DNA of 64,000 nucleotides from Gammaproteobacteria bacterium (GCA_028293725.1 JAQGOE010000228.1:1-64000); one strand, 5' to 3'; shown: positions 36,012-44,316, numbered from the stretch's first letter. The notes: generated by a model not told the origin, from the letters alone. Numbers and translations are program-made.

Positions 36012-37043
36012 CTACTTGAGTGCCTCGCCCCGGTCGCGGCCTTGGAATGCCAACATCCAACCCGGGTATTCAGGCGGCAGCGCTGATACCTTCGCCAGCG
36101 TCTCCAACTCCTGCGCGCTCAGTTTCAACTCCGTCGCGGCGATGTTGTCCACGAGTTGCTCACGGGTCTTCGCGCCTATGATCGTCGAGGTCACGTGCGG
36201 CTGGTGAACGACCCAGGAGAGGGCGACGCGCGCTACCGACACATCGTGGGCCTTGGCAATGGGCCGCATGGCGTCGATGATGTTGTACGCGCGTTCCCGG
36301 TCGATGGGTGGGAAGTCGAAAGTCGTGCGCCGGGACCCTTCCGGTCCCTTGCTGTCCCGGGAGAACTTGCCAGAGAGGAAGCCACCCGCGAGGGGGCTCC
36401 ACGGGAGGATTGCCAGGCGTTGATCGGTTGCGAGCGGCACGATTTCCCGCTCGAGCTCGCGGCCGCCGATGGAGTAATACATCTGCAGGCTCTCGAAGCG
36501 CGCGAGATTCTTTTTATCCGAGATCCAAAGTGACTTCGTGATCTGCCAGGCCTGCAGGTTGCAGAGCCCGAGGTAACGCACTTTCCCGGCGCGTACGCAC
36601 GTGTCGAGCGCGTCGAGCGTTTCTTCGAGCGGCGTGTGCGGATCGCTGCCGTGGATCTGATAGAGATCGATGTGATCGAGTTGCAGTCGCTTCAGACTCG
36701 CATCGACGCCGCTCAAGATGTGGGCGCGTGACAGGCCGGTCTGATTCGGGCCCGGTCCCATGCGACCCAACACCTTGGTGGCGAGTACGAACTGGTCCCG
36801 GGGAACGCCGAGATTTCGCAGCGCCTGTCCGGTCATGATCTCGGACTGGCCGCTGTGATAAACGTCGGCGGTATCGAGGAAGTTGATACCGCTGTCGATC
36901 GCGCCGCGCACGATGCCGTCGACTTCATTCTGCTGGAGCTGCCCGATCTGGGCGAAAATACCGCCCGAATTACCGAAGGTCATGGTGCCGAGGCACAGCT
37001 CCGAGACCAGCAGGCCGGTATTGCCGAGCTTCTTCATGCGCAT
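36012..37043 (-). CDS. Aldo/keto reductase
   Basis: A 343-residue NADPH-dependent aldo/keto reductase. The catalytic tetrad is visible as Asp in FLDTADVY, Tyr in the same motif, Lys in FVLATKVLG and His in YQIHGSD. The C-terminal cofactor motif is IIGAKTREQLVDN. The branch resembles the YajO/PdxI/voltage-gated-channel-beta-like AKRs with broad aldehyde substrates. ATG 37043 or the second in-frame ATG 37037 could be used. It is transcribed away from the E1 alpha gene. Confidence 0.93.
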   Translation of the reverse strand: MRMKKLGNTGLLVSELCLGTMTFGNSGGIFAQIGQLQQNEVDGIVRGAIDSGINFLDTADVYHSGQSEIMTGQALRNLGVPRDQFVLATKVLGRMGPGPNQTGLSRAHILSGVDASLKRLQLDHIDLYQIHGSDPHTPLEETLDALDTCVRAGKVRYLGLCNLQAWQITKSLWISDKKNLARFESLQMYYSIGGRELEREIVPLATDQRLAILPWSPLAGGFLSGKFSRDSKGPEGSRRTTFDFPPIDRERAYNIIDAMRPIAKAHDVSVARVALSWVVHQPHVTSTIIGAKTREQLVDNIAATELKLSAQELETLAKVSALPPEYPGWMLAFQGRDRGEALK

Positions 37044-37257
37044 GGGGAGTTCTCACTGTTAAGAAGACATAAGGCTACTGCGGCCGGCCAGGTGCTCGCT
37101 ATCCATCTTTGGAGACATTCTCAGCGCGCGCGCCTATCCCGCAAGTGCAATGGACGTGCTCTCCTAGCGCATGCGCTTCGGGTCTCTGGCGGCGTATTCT
37201 AAGCACCGTTTTTTCGGCTTTCCCGTGCGATAGGCGTACGGGTACCAAGGGACCGTT

Positions 37258-38235
37258 ATGAAACCGACTCCGAAGCAGCGGATCTGGATGTACGAAATGA
37301 TGTTGAAGAGCCGCCTCTTCGACGACGCGGTGTTCGAAGCGTATTGGGAAGGCAAGAAACCCGTTTTCCACATGGGCAAGGGCCCGCTACCGGGCGAAAT
37401 GCACCAGTCGTTTGGCCAGGAGCCCACCGCCGTAGGCGTCCTCGCTCATCTCGGTCCGGACGACGCCGTTGGTGCCGGGCATCGGCCGCACCATGTCGCC
37501 ATCGCGCGGGGTGTAAACCTAAAGCGCATGGCCGCGGAGCTCTTCGGCAAGAAGACCGGTCTTTCGGGCGGCCGCGGCGGCCACATGCACCTGTATGACA
37601 ATGGTGTCAACTTCTTCTGCAGCGGCATCATCGCCGAAGGTATGGGCCCCGGTGCCGGTATTGCGCTGGCGCGCAAAATGCAGAAGAAGCCCGGCATTGC
37701 TGTGGCGTACAACGGCGACGGCGCGGTGAATCAGGGCGCCTTTCACGAAGTGATGAACATGGCAGCCCTGTGGAAGCTGCCGTTTGTCTGTGTGATTGAA
37801 GACAACAAGTACGCAGTGTCGGTGACTACCGAGGAGTCGACGGTCGTTCCTGCCTGGCAGCGCGCGGCGGCTTATAACTGTCCCGGCGAGTACGTAAAGG
37901 GTAACGATCCCGATCTGATCTTCGAGGCTGCGGCTCGCGCGGTACAACATGCCCGCGACGGCAAGGGCCCTGCCATTCTCGAGATCGAGACCGAGCGCCT
38001 GCACGGACATTTTATCGGCGATTCGGCCGGCTACCGCTCGAAGGAGGAAGTCGCCGGACAGAAGGATCCGATTCCGCTCTACCGCAAGCGACTGTTGGAC
38101 GAGAAGGTGCTCTCGAGTGCAGACATGGAGTCGCTCGAGGCGAAGGTCAAGAAGGAAGTCGACGAGGCCATCCAGTTCGGCCGCGACAGTGAGTATCCCG
38201 CGCCCAACGAGGCGCTCGAGCGGGTCTTTGCGTAA
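37258..38235 (+). CDS. Thiamine-dependent 2-oxoacid dehydrogenase E1, alpha subunit
   Basis: A 325-residue alpha chain of a heterotetrameric E1 (pyruvate, acetoin or branched-chain type). The thiamine diphosphate motif GDGAVNQGAFHEVMNMAALW ends with EDNKYA, and SGGRGGHMHLYD is the phosphorylation-loop-like segment of the family. It would decarboxylate a 2-oxoacid (or acetoin) and reductively acylate a lipoyl domain. The E1 beta gene follows after 12 bases and a single lipoyl domain after that; no E2 acyltransferase or E3 gene is adjacent. Substrate is not determinable from the visible residues. Confidence 0.93.
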   Translation: MKPTPKQRIWMYEMMLKSRLFDDAVFEAYWEGKKPVFHMGKGPLPGEMHQSFGQEPTAVGVLAHLGPDDAVGAGHRPHHVAIARGVNLKRMAAELFGKKTGLSGGRGGHMHLYDNGVNFFCSGIIAEGMGPGAGIALARKMQKKPGIAVAYNGDGAVNQGAFHEVMNMAALWKLPFVCVIEDNKYAVSVTTEESTVVPAWQRAAAYNCPGEYVKGNDPDLIFEAAARAVQHARDGKGPAILEIETERLHGHFIGDSAGYRSKEEVAGQKDPIPLYRKRLLDEKVLSSADMESLEAKVKKEVDEAIQFGRDSEYPAPNEALERVFA

Positions 38236-38247
38236 GAGGGTTATGAC

Positions 38248-39288
38248 ATGGCACAACAGGCACCCAGCACCGGCGGCTCGGCACGCACCCTCACCATGGC
38301 TCGCGCGGGGCGCGAAGCCGTTATCGCGGAAATGCGCAAAGATCCCAACATCTTCGTCATTGGCGAGGATGTCGCGAAGTTAGGCGGCGTGTTTGGCACC
38401 ACCGTCGGCATGGCGGAGGAGTTCGGCGCACATCGGGTGATCGACACCCCGATCTCGGAGACCGGCTTCATCGGTATCGCCACCGGCGCGGCCATGGCGG
38501 GCATGCGTCCGATCGTTGAAATCGCCTTTGTCGATTTCATCGGCGTCTGCTTCAACGCTATTTTCAACTTCGCCGCCAAGACCCACTACATGTCGGGCGG
38601 CCAGTTCAAAGTCCCCATGACCATGATGATCGGCTACGGGGGTGGCTATAACGATGCGGCGCAGCATTCTCAGTGCCTGATTGGAACGTTAGCTCACGTG
38701 CCGGGCATCCGCATCGTGACGCCCGCTGACGCGCATGACGCCAAGGGCCTGATGCATTCCTGTCTGCGCGATGACAACCTGACCATCTGGATGGTGCACA
38801 AGGCCATTTGGGGACTGGGTTGGCTGGGCACCGCCATCAAGACGGCCATGGCCACAGTACCCGAAGAGGAATACACGATTCCTTTCGGTAAGGCGCGCAT
38901 CTGGCGCGAGGGCACCGACGTGACGCTCGTCGGGTACGGCATTACCGTTCATCACGCGCTGCAGGCGGCAGAAAAACTCGCTGCCGACGGAGTTTCCGCG
39001 GAGGTGCTCGATCTGCGTACTATCGTGCCGATGGACCGGGAAGCGATCATGAAATCCGTGACGAAGACGGGCCGCGTGGTCGTCGCGGACGAGGACTACA
39101 TGAACTGTGGAGTCACCGCGGAAGTGTTGGCGACGATCGCGGAGCGCAATCCGAAGATCCTCAAGGCGCCGGCTGTGCGTGTGGCGAATCCGGATATCCC
39201 GGTGCCGTTCTCGCGGCCGATGGAAAACTTCGCGCTCCCCGACGCCGACAAGATCGTGGCGGCCGCGAAAGCCACGCTCAAGTCATAA
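38248..39288 (+). CDS. Thiamine-dependent 2-oxoacid dehydrogenase E1, beta subunit
   Basis: A 346-residue beta chain that pairs with the upstream alpha chain. Typical segments are IGEDVAKLGGVFGTT, RVIDTPISETGFIGIATGAAMAGMRPIVEI, and the C-terminal DLRTIVPMDREAI with EDYMNCGVTAEV. It has a short Gly/Thr/Ser-containing N-terminal extension before the conserved region. It would contribute to the thiamine diphosphate pocket at the alpha-beta interface. Tight spacing indicates one operon with the alpha gene and the lipoyl protein. Confidence 0.93.
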   Translation: MAQQAPSTGGSARTLTMARAGREAVIAEMRKDPNIFVIGEDVAKLGGVFGTTVGMAEEFGAHRVIDTPISETGFIGIATGAAMAGMRPIVEIAFVDFIGVCFNAIFNFAAKTHYMSGGQFKVPMTMMIGYGGGYNDAAQHSQCLIGTLAHVPGIRIVTPADAHDAKGLMHSCLRDDNLTIWMVHKAIWGLGWLGTAIKTAMATVPEEEYTIPFGKARIWREGTDVTLVGYGITVHHALQAAEKLAADGVSAEVLDLRTIVPMDREAIMKSVTKTGRVVVADEDYMNCGVTAEVLATIAERNPKILKAPAVRVANPDIPVPFSRPMENFALPDADKIVAAAKATLKS

Positions 39289-39330
39289 CACATCACTTTT
39301 GTAACATCTGACACCGGACCTCTTTGCCTC

Positions 39331-39567
39331 ATGACTGATATCACTGTTCCGCAAGATCTTTGGGATACGGAAGACGAAGGCGTTATTTTCTCCTGGGTCT
39401 ATGCGGATGGCGCGCTGGTGGAGCAGGGCAGGCTGGTCGCGGAACTGACCGTTGAAAAGGCGCAACTGGAGTTGAACGCTCCGGCGACCGGGCGCCTGAC
39501 GATTCTCGCGCCGGCGGAAACGGTGGTGCGCAGGGGCACTGTCATCGGCAGGATCGACCCCGTGTAG
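39331..39567 (+). CDS. Free-standing lipoyl-domain protein
   Basis: A 78-residue protein that is just one biotin/lipoyl attachment domain. The lipoylation lysine is Lys43 in ELTVEKAQLEL, and the hairpin Gly and APATG segment after it match the fold. No peripheral-subunit-binding or acyltransferase domain follows, so this is an E2 reduced to its swinging arm. It sits 42 bases after the E1 beta gene and probably receives the acyl group from that E1. The acyl acceptor and the reoxidising E3 must be supplied elsewhere. Confidence 0.88.
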   Translation: MTDITVPQDLWDTEDEGVIFSWVYADGALVEQGRLVAELTVEKAQLELNAPATGRLTILAPAETVVRRGTVIGRIDPV

Positions 39568-39749
39568 GCGCAGCGCTCGCCGCTGCGTCAGGTTCCCCCG
39601 GAGGCGTTTCCCAAGCTTCGGCCCCCGACCTCCGCCCCAACTCCCGGATTTGACACATAATCGAGTTTGGGCCGCGAGGCCAGTGGTAAATCGCGCGCTG
39701 AGTGCGTAACACTGCGCATCCGGACCACTGACTACAAGGATTGTGTGTC

Positions 39750-40544
39750 GTGAAGCCGTTTGATGTTGCGGAAGCCTTCATTGAGCAACACGTGCGCAGA
39801 GCGTCCCTGCCCGAGTTGCAGAAGGCCTTCGAGAAAAGTCTGCAGGACCTGGGCATCCGTCACTTCGCTTGTCTGCCGCACGTGGACCCGTTGAATCCAC
39901 GCAACGCCGGCATGGTGTTTCAAACCTACCCGGGCGACTGGGTGCGCTACTTCAGCGAAAGCGGGCGCTATCGCATAGATCCGGTGTTTCGTTACGCGGA
40001 CGAGAGGATGGTGCCGTTCTTCTGGGACGATCCCGAATTTCGCGCCGTGCTGACGCCGCCACAAGTGGAGATTCTCACCGAGGCCGAGGGTCGCGGGTTG
40101 GGTCACGGCTACACCGTTCCCATTCACCCGCCGGGCGGCCAGATGGCATCGTGCTCCGTGGTGCCGGGCTCGGGCGTCATCGATCGGGGCGCCTATCAGG
40201 CCGTTTTCACCATGGCCTGCTTCATGTTTGACGCGATGTTGCATAGCAACGTGCGGGCCGGGTGCAGCGAAACACGCGTCATGCAGTTCAGCGAGCGGGA
40301 GCGGCAGTGCCTGGAACTGGCGGCGCAGGGCAAGGACGACTGGTCGATCGGCTCGTTGTTGAGAATCAGCGAGCGCACCGCCCACAATCACATCGAGCGA
40401 GCCAAGCGGCGGCTGGGTGTTTGCACCCGTGTGCAGGTCATCGTGCACGCCCTGAGCGACGGCCAGATCTCGTTCGGGGATGTCATCAAAGCGGAAACGC
40501 AGCGCGACCCGCCGCTGCGGGAACTTCGGAAGAAAACTAACTAA
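39750..40544 (+). CDS. LuxR-type quorum-sensing regulator
   Basis: A 264-residue regulator with an N-terminal autoinducer-binding domain (about 10-175) and a C-terminal LuxR HTH (FSERERQCLELAAQGKDDWSIG, ERTAHNHIERAKRRLGV). Ligand-pocket residues by TraR numbering are Y53 = Y60, W57 = W64, D70 = D77, P71 = P78 and W85 = W92; the Y61 position is Phe68, with a Tyr next to it. I chose GTG 39750, which has AAGGA 9 bases upstream; the TTG at 39741 would be too close. The luxI gene follows 201 bases downstream, making a cognate receptor-synthase pair likely. Confidence 0.92.
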   Translation: MKPFDVAEAFIEQHVRRASLPELQKAFEKSLQDLGIRHFACLPHVDPLNPRNAGMVFQTYPGDWVRYFSESGRYRIDPVFRYADERMVPFFWDDPEFRAVLTPPQVEILTEAEGRGLGHGYTVPIHPPGGQMASCSVVPGSGVIDRGAYQAVFTMACFMFDAMLHSNVRAGCSETRVMQFSERERQCLELAAQGKDDWSIGSLLRISERTAHNHIERAKRRLGVCTRVQVIVHALSDGQISFGDVIKAETQRDPPLRELRKKTN

Positions 40545-40654
40545 CGAGACCCGCACCCGGAACGCGCGCCAGCGCTGGCTTCGGGCAGCGATACCGGTGC
40601 TCGCTGCGCGTTGCCGGTGCAGTGTTTTGCGCGCGTGCTTCGCGTGCGAGGACG

Positions 40655-40672
40655 TTGGTCTGATCAGCCCCA
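40655..40672. promoter_or_regulatory. Candidate lux-box upstream of luxI
   Basis: The 18-base dyad TTGGTCTGATCAGCCCCA pairs at 7 of 9 positions around a perfect CTGATCAG core, 73 bases before the luxI ATG. Size and position fit a LuxR operator, and the palindromic core is similar in form to the TraR box, but the sequence does not match a defined consensus. Confidence 0.3.
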
Positions 40673-40745
40673 TTTACCGCGAATTCGTTTTATCCCAGCC
40701 TTCAGCCACAGGGAGTTTTCAACAGCAGCGCGGAGCTAACGGAAC

Positions 40746-41387
40746 ATGGTGTTTATAGTCAACGCGGAGAATCGCCATTGGTTCCAGCGCGATCTGTTGG
40801 AGATGCATCAACAGCGCAGGCGCGTGTTTGTCGAAGGACTCGGCTGGCCATTGCCGCTCGACGGCGCGATGGAGTTGGATCAATATGACGGCGAGGATGT
40901 CATCTATCTTCTCGTCAAGGACGATCCGGACGCGCGCCTGCGCGCCTCGGTGCGACTGTTGCGGACCGACCGGCCTCATCCGCTGCTGGACCTGTTCCAG
41001 GGGCTGTGTGACAACGGCGTGCCGCAGGGGGCGGATGTCTGGGAAATCTCACGCTTCTGTACCAATCCCGGCCTCACCAGCCGCCGCGACCGGCTGGCGC
41101 TGTTGTGGGAAATAATCTGCGGCTCACTGGAGACGGCGTTGCTGTTCGACATCGAGCGGCTCACGTTCGTCGCCAACCGGGCATTGCGGCCGCTGGCGCT
41201 GAATTGCGGCTGGGAGGCGCTGTCGCTAGGCTCGACACAGCCCGACCGGCACGACGAGGTTACCGCGATCGTCGCCGCAGTGACTCGCGGCGGGTTGCGT
41301 CGGGTCAGGGAACGGTTTGGTATCCCCGGACCGGTCATCCGGTTCTTTCCGGCAGCGATGGCAGCGCCGGTGCGGGTGGCGGCGTGA
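40746..41387 (+). CDS. Acyl-homoserine-lactone synthase (LuxI family)
   Basis: A 213-residue autoinducer synthase that joins an acyl group from acyl-ACP or acyl-CoA to S-adenosylmethionine. All the conserved residues fall at their classical positions: R24, F28, W34, D45 and D48 (ELDQYD), R70, E100 and R103 (WEISRFC). The acyl-chain specificity cannot be read from sequence. ATG 40746 has GGAG 10 bases upstream. The stop overlaps the GTG start of the phytanoyl-CoA-dioxygenase-like gene by four bases, coupling their translation. Confidence 0.95.
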   Translation: MVFIVNAENRHWFQRDLLEMHQQRRRVFVEGLGWPLPLDGAMELDQYDGEDVIYLLVKDDPDARLRASVRLLRTDRPHPLLDLFQGLCDNGVPQGADVWEISRFCTNPGLTSRRDRLALLWEIICGSLETALLFDIERLTFVANRALRPLALNCGWEALSLGSTQPDRHDEVTAIVAAVTRGGLRRVRERFGIPGPVIRFFPAAMAAPVRVAA

Positions 41388-42259
41388 ACGCGCGTGAGTG
41401 CTACCAGGTGCGCTCGGCGGATGCGCCGACGACGCTGGATCTGCTGCGGTCTCAGGGGTATGTGATTCTCGAGGATCTGGTCGAGCCTACGACCATCGAC
41501 AGTGTTTGTCGTGAGCTCGAGCCCTGGATCGTGGCGACTCCCTATTGCGAGGGGGATTTCTACGGTTGGAACACGACGCGGCTGGGTGCGGTGTTGATGA
41601 AGTCCCCGGCATCGCATGCGCTCGTCGCGCACCCGCTGATTCTCGCCATCATGGACGAGGTGTTGGGTCCCCACTGCGACTGGTACCAGCTCAACCTTTC
41701 TCAGGCGGTCCGCATTCATCCGGGGGAACGCCAACAGGTTCCCCACCGTGACGAGGAAATGTGGCCGTGCGCGAAGAACGGGGCGGAGTACCTGGTCAAC
41801 GTGATGTGGACACTGAGCGACTTCACCGAAAAAAACGGTGCCACCTGTGTGTGGCCACGAAGTCAGTTCAATGCGCTCAACCGCAATCTGAATTTCGACG
41901 CCCGGGTCGTGGCGGAGGCGCCGCGCGGCTCGGCGATCGTCTACTTGGGCTCAGTCACCCACTGCGCCGGCGCGAATCGCAGTGACCGGCCGCGCACGGG
42001 TCTGATCTTCAGCTATTGCCTGGGGTGGCTGAAACAATACGAGAACGCGTATCTCACCTACCCACCGGAGGTGGCGCGTCATTTTACGAAGCAGCTTCGA
42101 GAGCTCCTCGGGTACCGCATCCATCGTCCCAATCTCGGAGGTTATGAGGGGCAGGACCCCGCGGTCCTGTTCGAGGGACGCTCTCATACCCTGGCGGCGG
42201 TCGATGCGATCTCGGCCGCTACGGCCGCGGAACTGAGGCATTTTTATGAGAGTGCGTGA
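41384..42259 (+). CDS. Phytanoyl-CoA dioxygenase (PhyH)-family oxygenase
   Basis: A 291-residue Fe(II)/2-oxoglutarate-dependent oxygenase of the PhyH family. The facial triad is His121-x-Asp123 (VPHRDEEMW) and distal His193 (VTHCAGANRS), with Arg204 placed to bind 2-oxoglutarate. It should hydroxylate or otherwise oxidise an unknown substrate. The start is GTG 41384, overlapping luxI by GTGA; a much longer open frame from 41105 lies inside luxI and is not used. Coupling to luxI suggests that it acts on the signal or signal precursor, or makes a quorum-controlled product; both are inference. Confidence 0.92.
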   Translation: MNARECYQVRSADAPTTLDLLRSQGYVILEDLVEPTTIDSVCRELEPWIVATPYCEGDFYGWNTTRLGAVLMKSPASHALVAHPLILAIMDEVLGPHCDWYQLNLSQAVRIHPGERQQVPHRDEEMWPCAKNGAEYLVNVMWTLSDFTEKNGATCVWPRSQFNALNRNLNFDARVVAEAPRGSAIVYLGSVTHCAGANRSDRPRTGLIFSYCLGWLKQYENAYLTYPPEVARHFTKQLRELLGYRIHRPNLGGYEGQDPAVLFEGRSHTLAAVDAISAATAAELRHFYESA

Positions 42260-42275
42260 ACAAAGGCGGTAAAGG

Positions 42276-43361
42276 ATGACTCGCCCCAAAAAGCAGCATC
42301 GGCCCGGAGGGATTCACTACGTCGTTCTGTTCGGGAATGGCGGCCAGGAAATCTTCCAGGACGACGCGGATAAACAGTATTTCACCGAATTGTTGGCCGT
42401 GGCGCGGGCGCGCTGTAACGCTGAGATCTTCGCGTTTTGCCTGACTCGTCGCGACGCACGGCTCGTGGTGAGGGTGTCAGATGTTCCCGTCGGCCGCCTG
42501 GTACAGCGGGTGGCTACGCAATACTCGCGGAACAATCACGCGAAGTACGCCACGGCAGGGTACCTGTTCCAACATCCGTACCGCGCGTACCTGTTGGAGG
42601 GTACGACACACCTGCTGGAGATCGTGCGCCACGTGCATATGGCGCCCTTGGAAATGGGCGTGACTGCCGACCTTGACGGTTATCGCTGGTGCAGTCACCG
42701 CGCGTATGTCGGGCTGGAATCGCTCGATTGGTTGAATCAGGGGCCGGTGCTCGAGCTGTTGGCAGGAGGAGCAATAGGGGGCGGAGGCACGGAGGGCGCC
42801 CCGGTGATCGACGCGCCTGTGACGGGCGGCGCGGTTGCCGGTGGCGCCCTGGCGGCCGAGACCCGCGCGCCCGCCGCTGCTGCGCAGACTTATCAACAAT
42901 TCATGAGCGCCCGTCGCGAGCCGCTGGCGGCCGTTGAGGCACCGCCGGGTGCCGCCCCGGACGATTCACCCCCGCGAAGCCAACTTCCCTCCGACGATCA
43001 CTTCTTCAGCTGGCTGCGCCGCCACGCCGGCAAGCCGCCTGCAACTGTCACCGTCGACCAGGTGATTCAGGCGGTCGCCAAAAAAATGGGTGTCGATCGG
43101 AAGCGGTTGCTGTCCACTTCCCGGGAGCGGCGCCTGACATTGACGCGAGCGCTCATCGGGTGGCACGTGACCAAGAACCAGATCGCCACCCTGACAGAGG
43201 TGTCGCGTCAACTCGGTCGCGATCCATCGAGTGTCTATACCGCGTACGCACGCTATCGGGCGTGGCGGCCCCAGCTCTTCCGGGACTCGCTCGCGACCAT
43301 CCTGCAGTACCTGGAGCCCGACGACCCTGCGCGGGATGCGTCGGCTCTCAAGAAGCACTGA
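42276..43361 (+). CDS. Catalytically dead Y1-transposase/DnaA-HTH fusion
   Basis: A 361-residue protein in two parts. Residues 1-160 are the fold of REP-associated (Y1, HUH) transposases: IHYVVLFGNGGQEIF, AFCL, YLFQHPYRAYL, WCSHRAYVGLE. The family's HUH in NHVHL reads RDARL here (Asp60, Arg62), and the tyrosine of YIHLNP reads HVHMAP (His119), so nucleophile and metal ligands are all lost. A low-complexity Gly/Ala linker (164-205) follows, then residues 257-330 form a DnaA-domain-IV-like HTH (LIGWHVTKNQIATLTEVSRQLGRDPSSVYTAYARYR). It is 16 bases after phyH, so is likely the last gene of the luxI operon. A domesticated DNA-binding role is inference. Confidence 0.85.
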   Translation: MTRPKKQHRPGGIHYVVLFGNGGQEIFQDDADKQYFTELLAVARARCNAEIFAFCLTRRDARLVVRVSDVPVGRLVQRVATQYSRNNHAKYATAGYLFQHPYRAYLLEGTTHLLEIVRHVHMAPLEMGVTADLDGYRWCSHRAYVGLESLDWLNQGPVLELLAGGAIGGGGTEGAPVIDAPVTGGAVAGGALAAETRAPAAAAQTYQQFMSARREPLAAVEAPPGAAPDDSPPRSQLPSDDHFFSWLRRHAGKPPATVTVDQVIQAVAKKMGVDRKRLLSTSRERRLTLTRALIGWHVTKNQIATLTEVSRQLGRDPSSVYTAYARYRAWRPQLFRDSLATILQYLEPDDPARDASALKKH

Positions 43362-44316
43362 TCCAGGGATAGCTGTCGAGATCGAGGTTCCCGCCGCTGA
43401 GCACGATGCCGATCTTCTGCCCTTTCACGGGCAGTTTTTCGGCGGCGATGGCAGCGTAGGGCACCGCACCGGAGGGCTCGACAATGAGCTTCATCACTTC
43501 CCAGATCCTGCGCATGCCGGAGACAATGGCTTCTTCCGGAACCGTAACAATGTCGTCGACATAACGGCGGATTTCGGCGAAGGGCTTCTCTCCCAGCGAG
43601 GTGCGGAGCCCGTCGGCGATGGTCTTGGGATTGATCATCGGCACGATGTGCCCGCTTTTGAAGGAACGCGAGGCGTCATCGGCGCCAGCAGGCTCCACTC
43701 CGATCACACGCACGGCGGGCTTCAGGGTCTTGGTCGCCACCGCGATGCCGCTCAACTGACCGCCGCCACCCACGGGGCACAGGATCATATCGAGGTCCGG
43801 ATGATCCTCCAGAAGCTCCACCGCCGTGGTGCCTTGTCCTGCCATCACGTGCAGATCGTTGTAGGGATGCACGAGTCTGGCGCCCGTCTCCGCGATCACA
43901 CGCGCGACAGTACTCTCGCGAGCTTCCAGCGTCGGCTCACAAAATATGATCTTCCCACCATAACGGGTGACCGAAGCCTGCTTCGCCTTCGGCGCGTTGG
44001 TCGGCATGACGATGTGCGCCGTGATTCCGCGCAGTCTCGCGGCCCGCGCGAGGGCTGCGGCGTGATTACCGGAGGAGTGCGTAGCCACGCCATTGCGGGC
44101 TTCCGCCTCGGAAAGTGCGAAGACGGCGTTCGTGGCGCCTCGAGCCTTGAATGCGCCGACTTTCTGAAGGTTCTCGCACTTGAAGAAGAGTTGCGCGCCC
44201 GCGAGTGAGTCGAGGGTCTCGCTGGTCATCACCGGCGTACGGTGGACCTTACCCTTGATGCGTGTACGGGCTTCCTGAATGAGGTCCCACGTGAGACCCG
44301 CAGTTTCACTGTTCAT
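43348..44316 (-). CDS. PLP-dependent threonine/serine dehydratase-like enzyme
   Basis: A 322-residue fold-type II PLP enzyme. The Schiff-base lysine is Lys57 in VGAFKARGA, the phosphate-binding glycine loop is GGGGQLSG, and SSGNHAAAL contacts the cofactor. The short form without an ACT domain and the KCENLQKVGAFKARGA region resemble serine racemase and L-threo-3-hydroxyaspartate ammonia-lyase more than biosynthetic IlvA. Either catabolic deamination or racemisation is possible. ATG 44316. Its 3' end overlaps the convergent upstream-listed transposase-like gene by 14 bases. Confidence 0.92.
   Translation of the reverse strand: MNSETAGLTWDLIQEARTRIKGKVHRTPVMTSETLDSLAGAQLFFKCENLQKVGAFKARGATNAVFALSEAEARNGVATHSSGNHAAALARAARLRGITAHIVMPTNAPKAKQASVTRYGGKIIFCEPTLEARESTVARVIAETGARLVHPYNDLHVMAGQGTTAVELLEDHPDLDMILCPVGGGGQLSGIAVATKTLKPAVRVIGVEPAGADDASRSFKSGHIVPMINPKTIADGLRTSLGEKPFAEIRRYVDDIVTVPEEAIVSGMRRIWEVMKLIVEPSGAVPYAAIAAEKLPVKGQKIGIVLSGGNLDLDSYPWISAS

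Noticed and set aside
39649..39661. TTGACA followed by CATAAT upstream of luxR
   Set aside because: The two boxes are adjacent rather than 16-18 bases apart, and no -10 box exists at the correct spacing, so I do not call a promoter.
42260..43400. REP palindromes or terminal repeats around the transposase-like gene
   Set aside because: I looked for paired hairpins or short direct repeats flanking the gene and saw none; it does not look like a mobile element in place.
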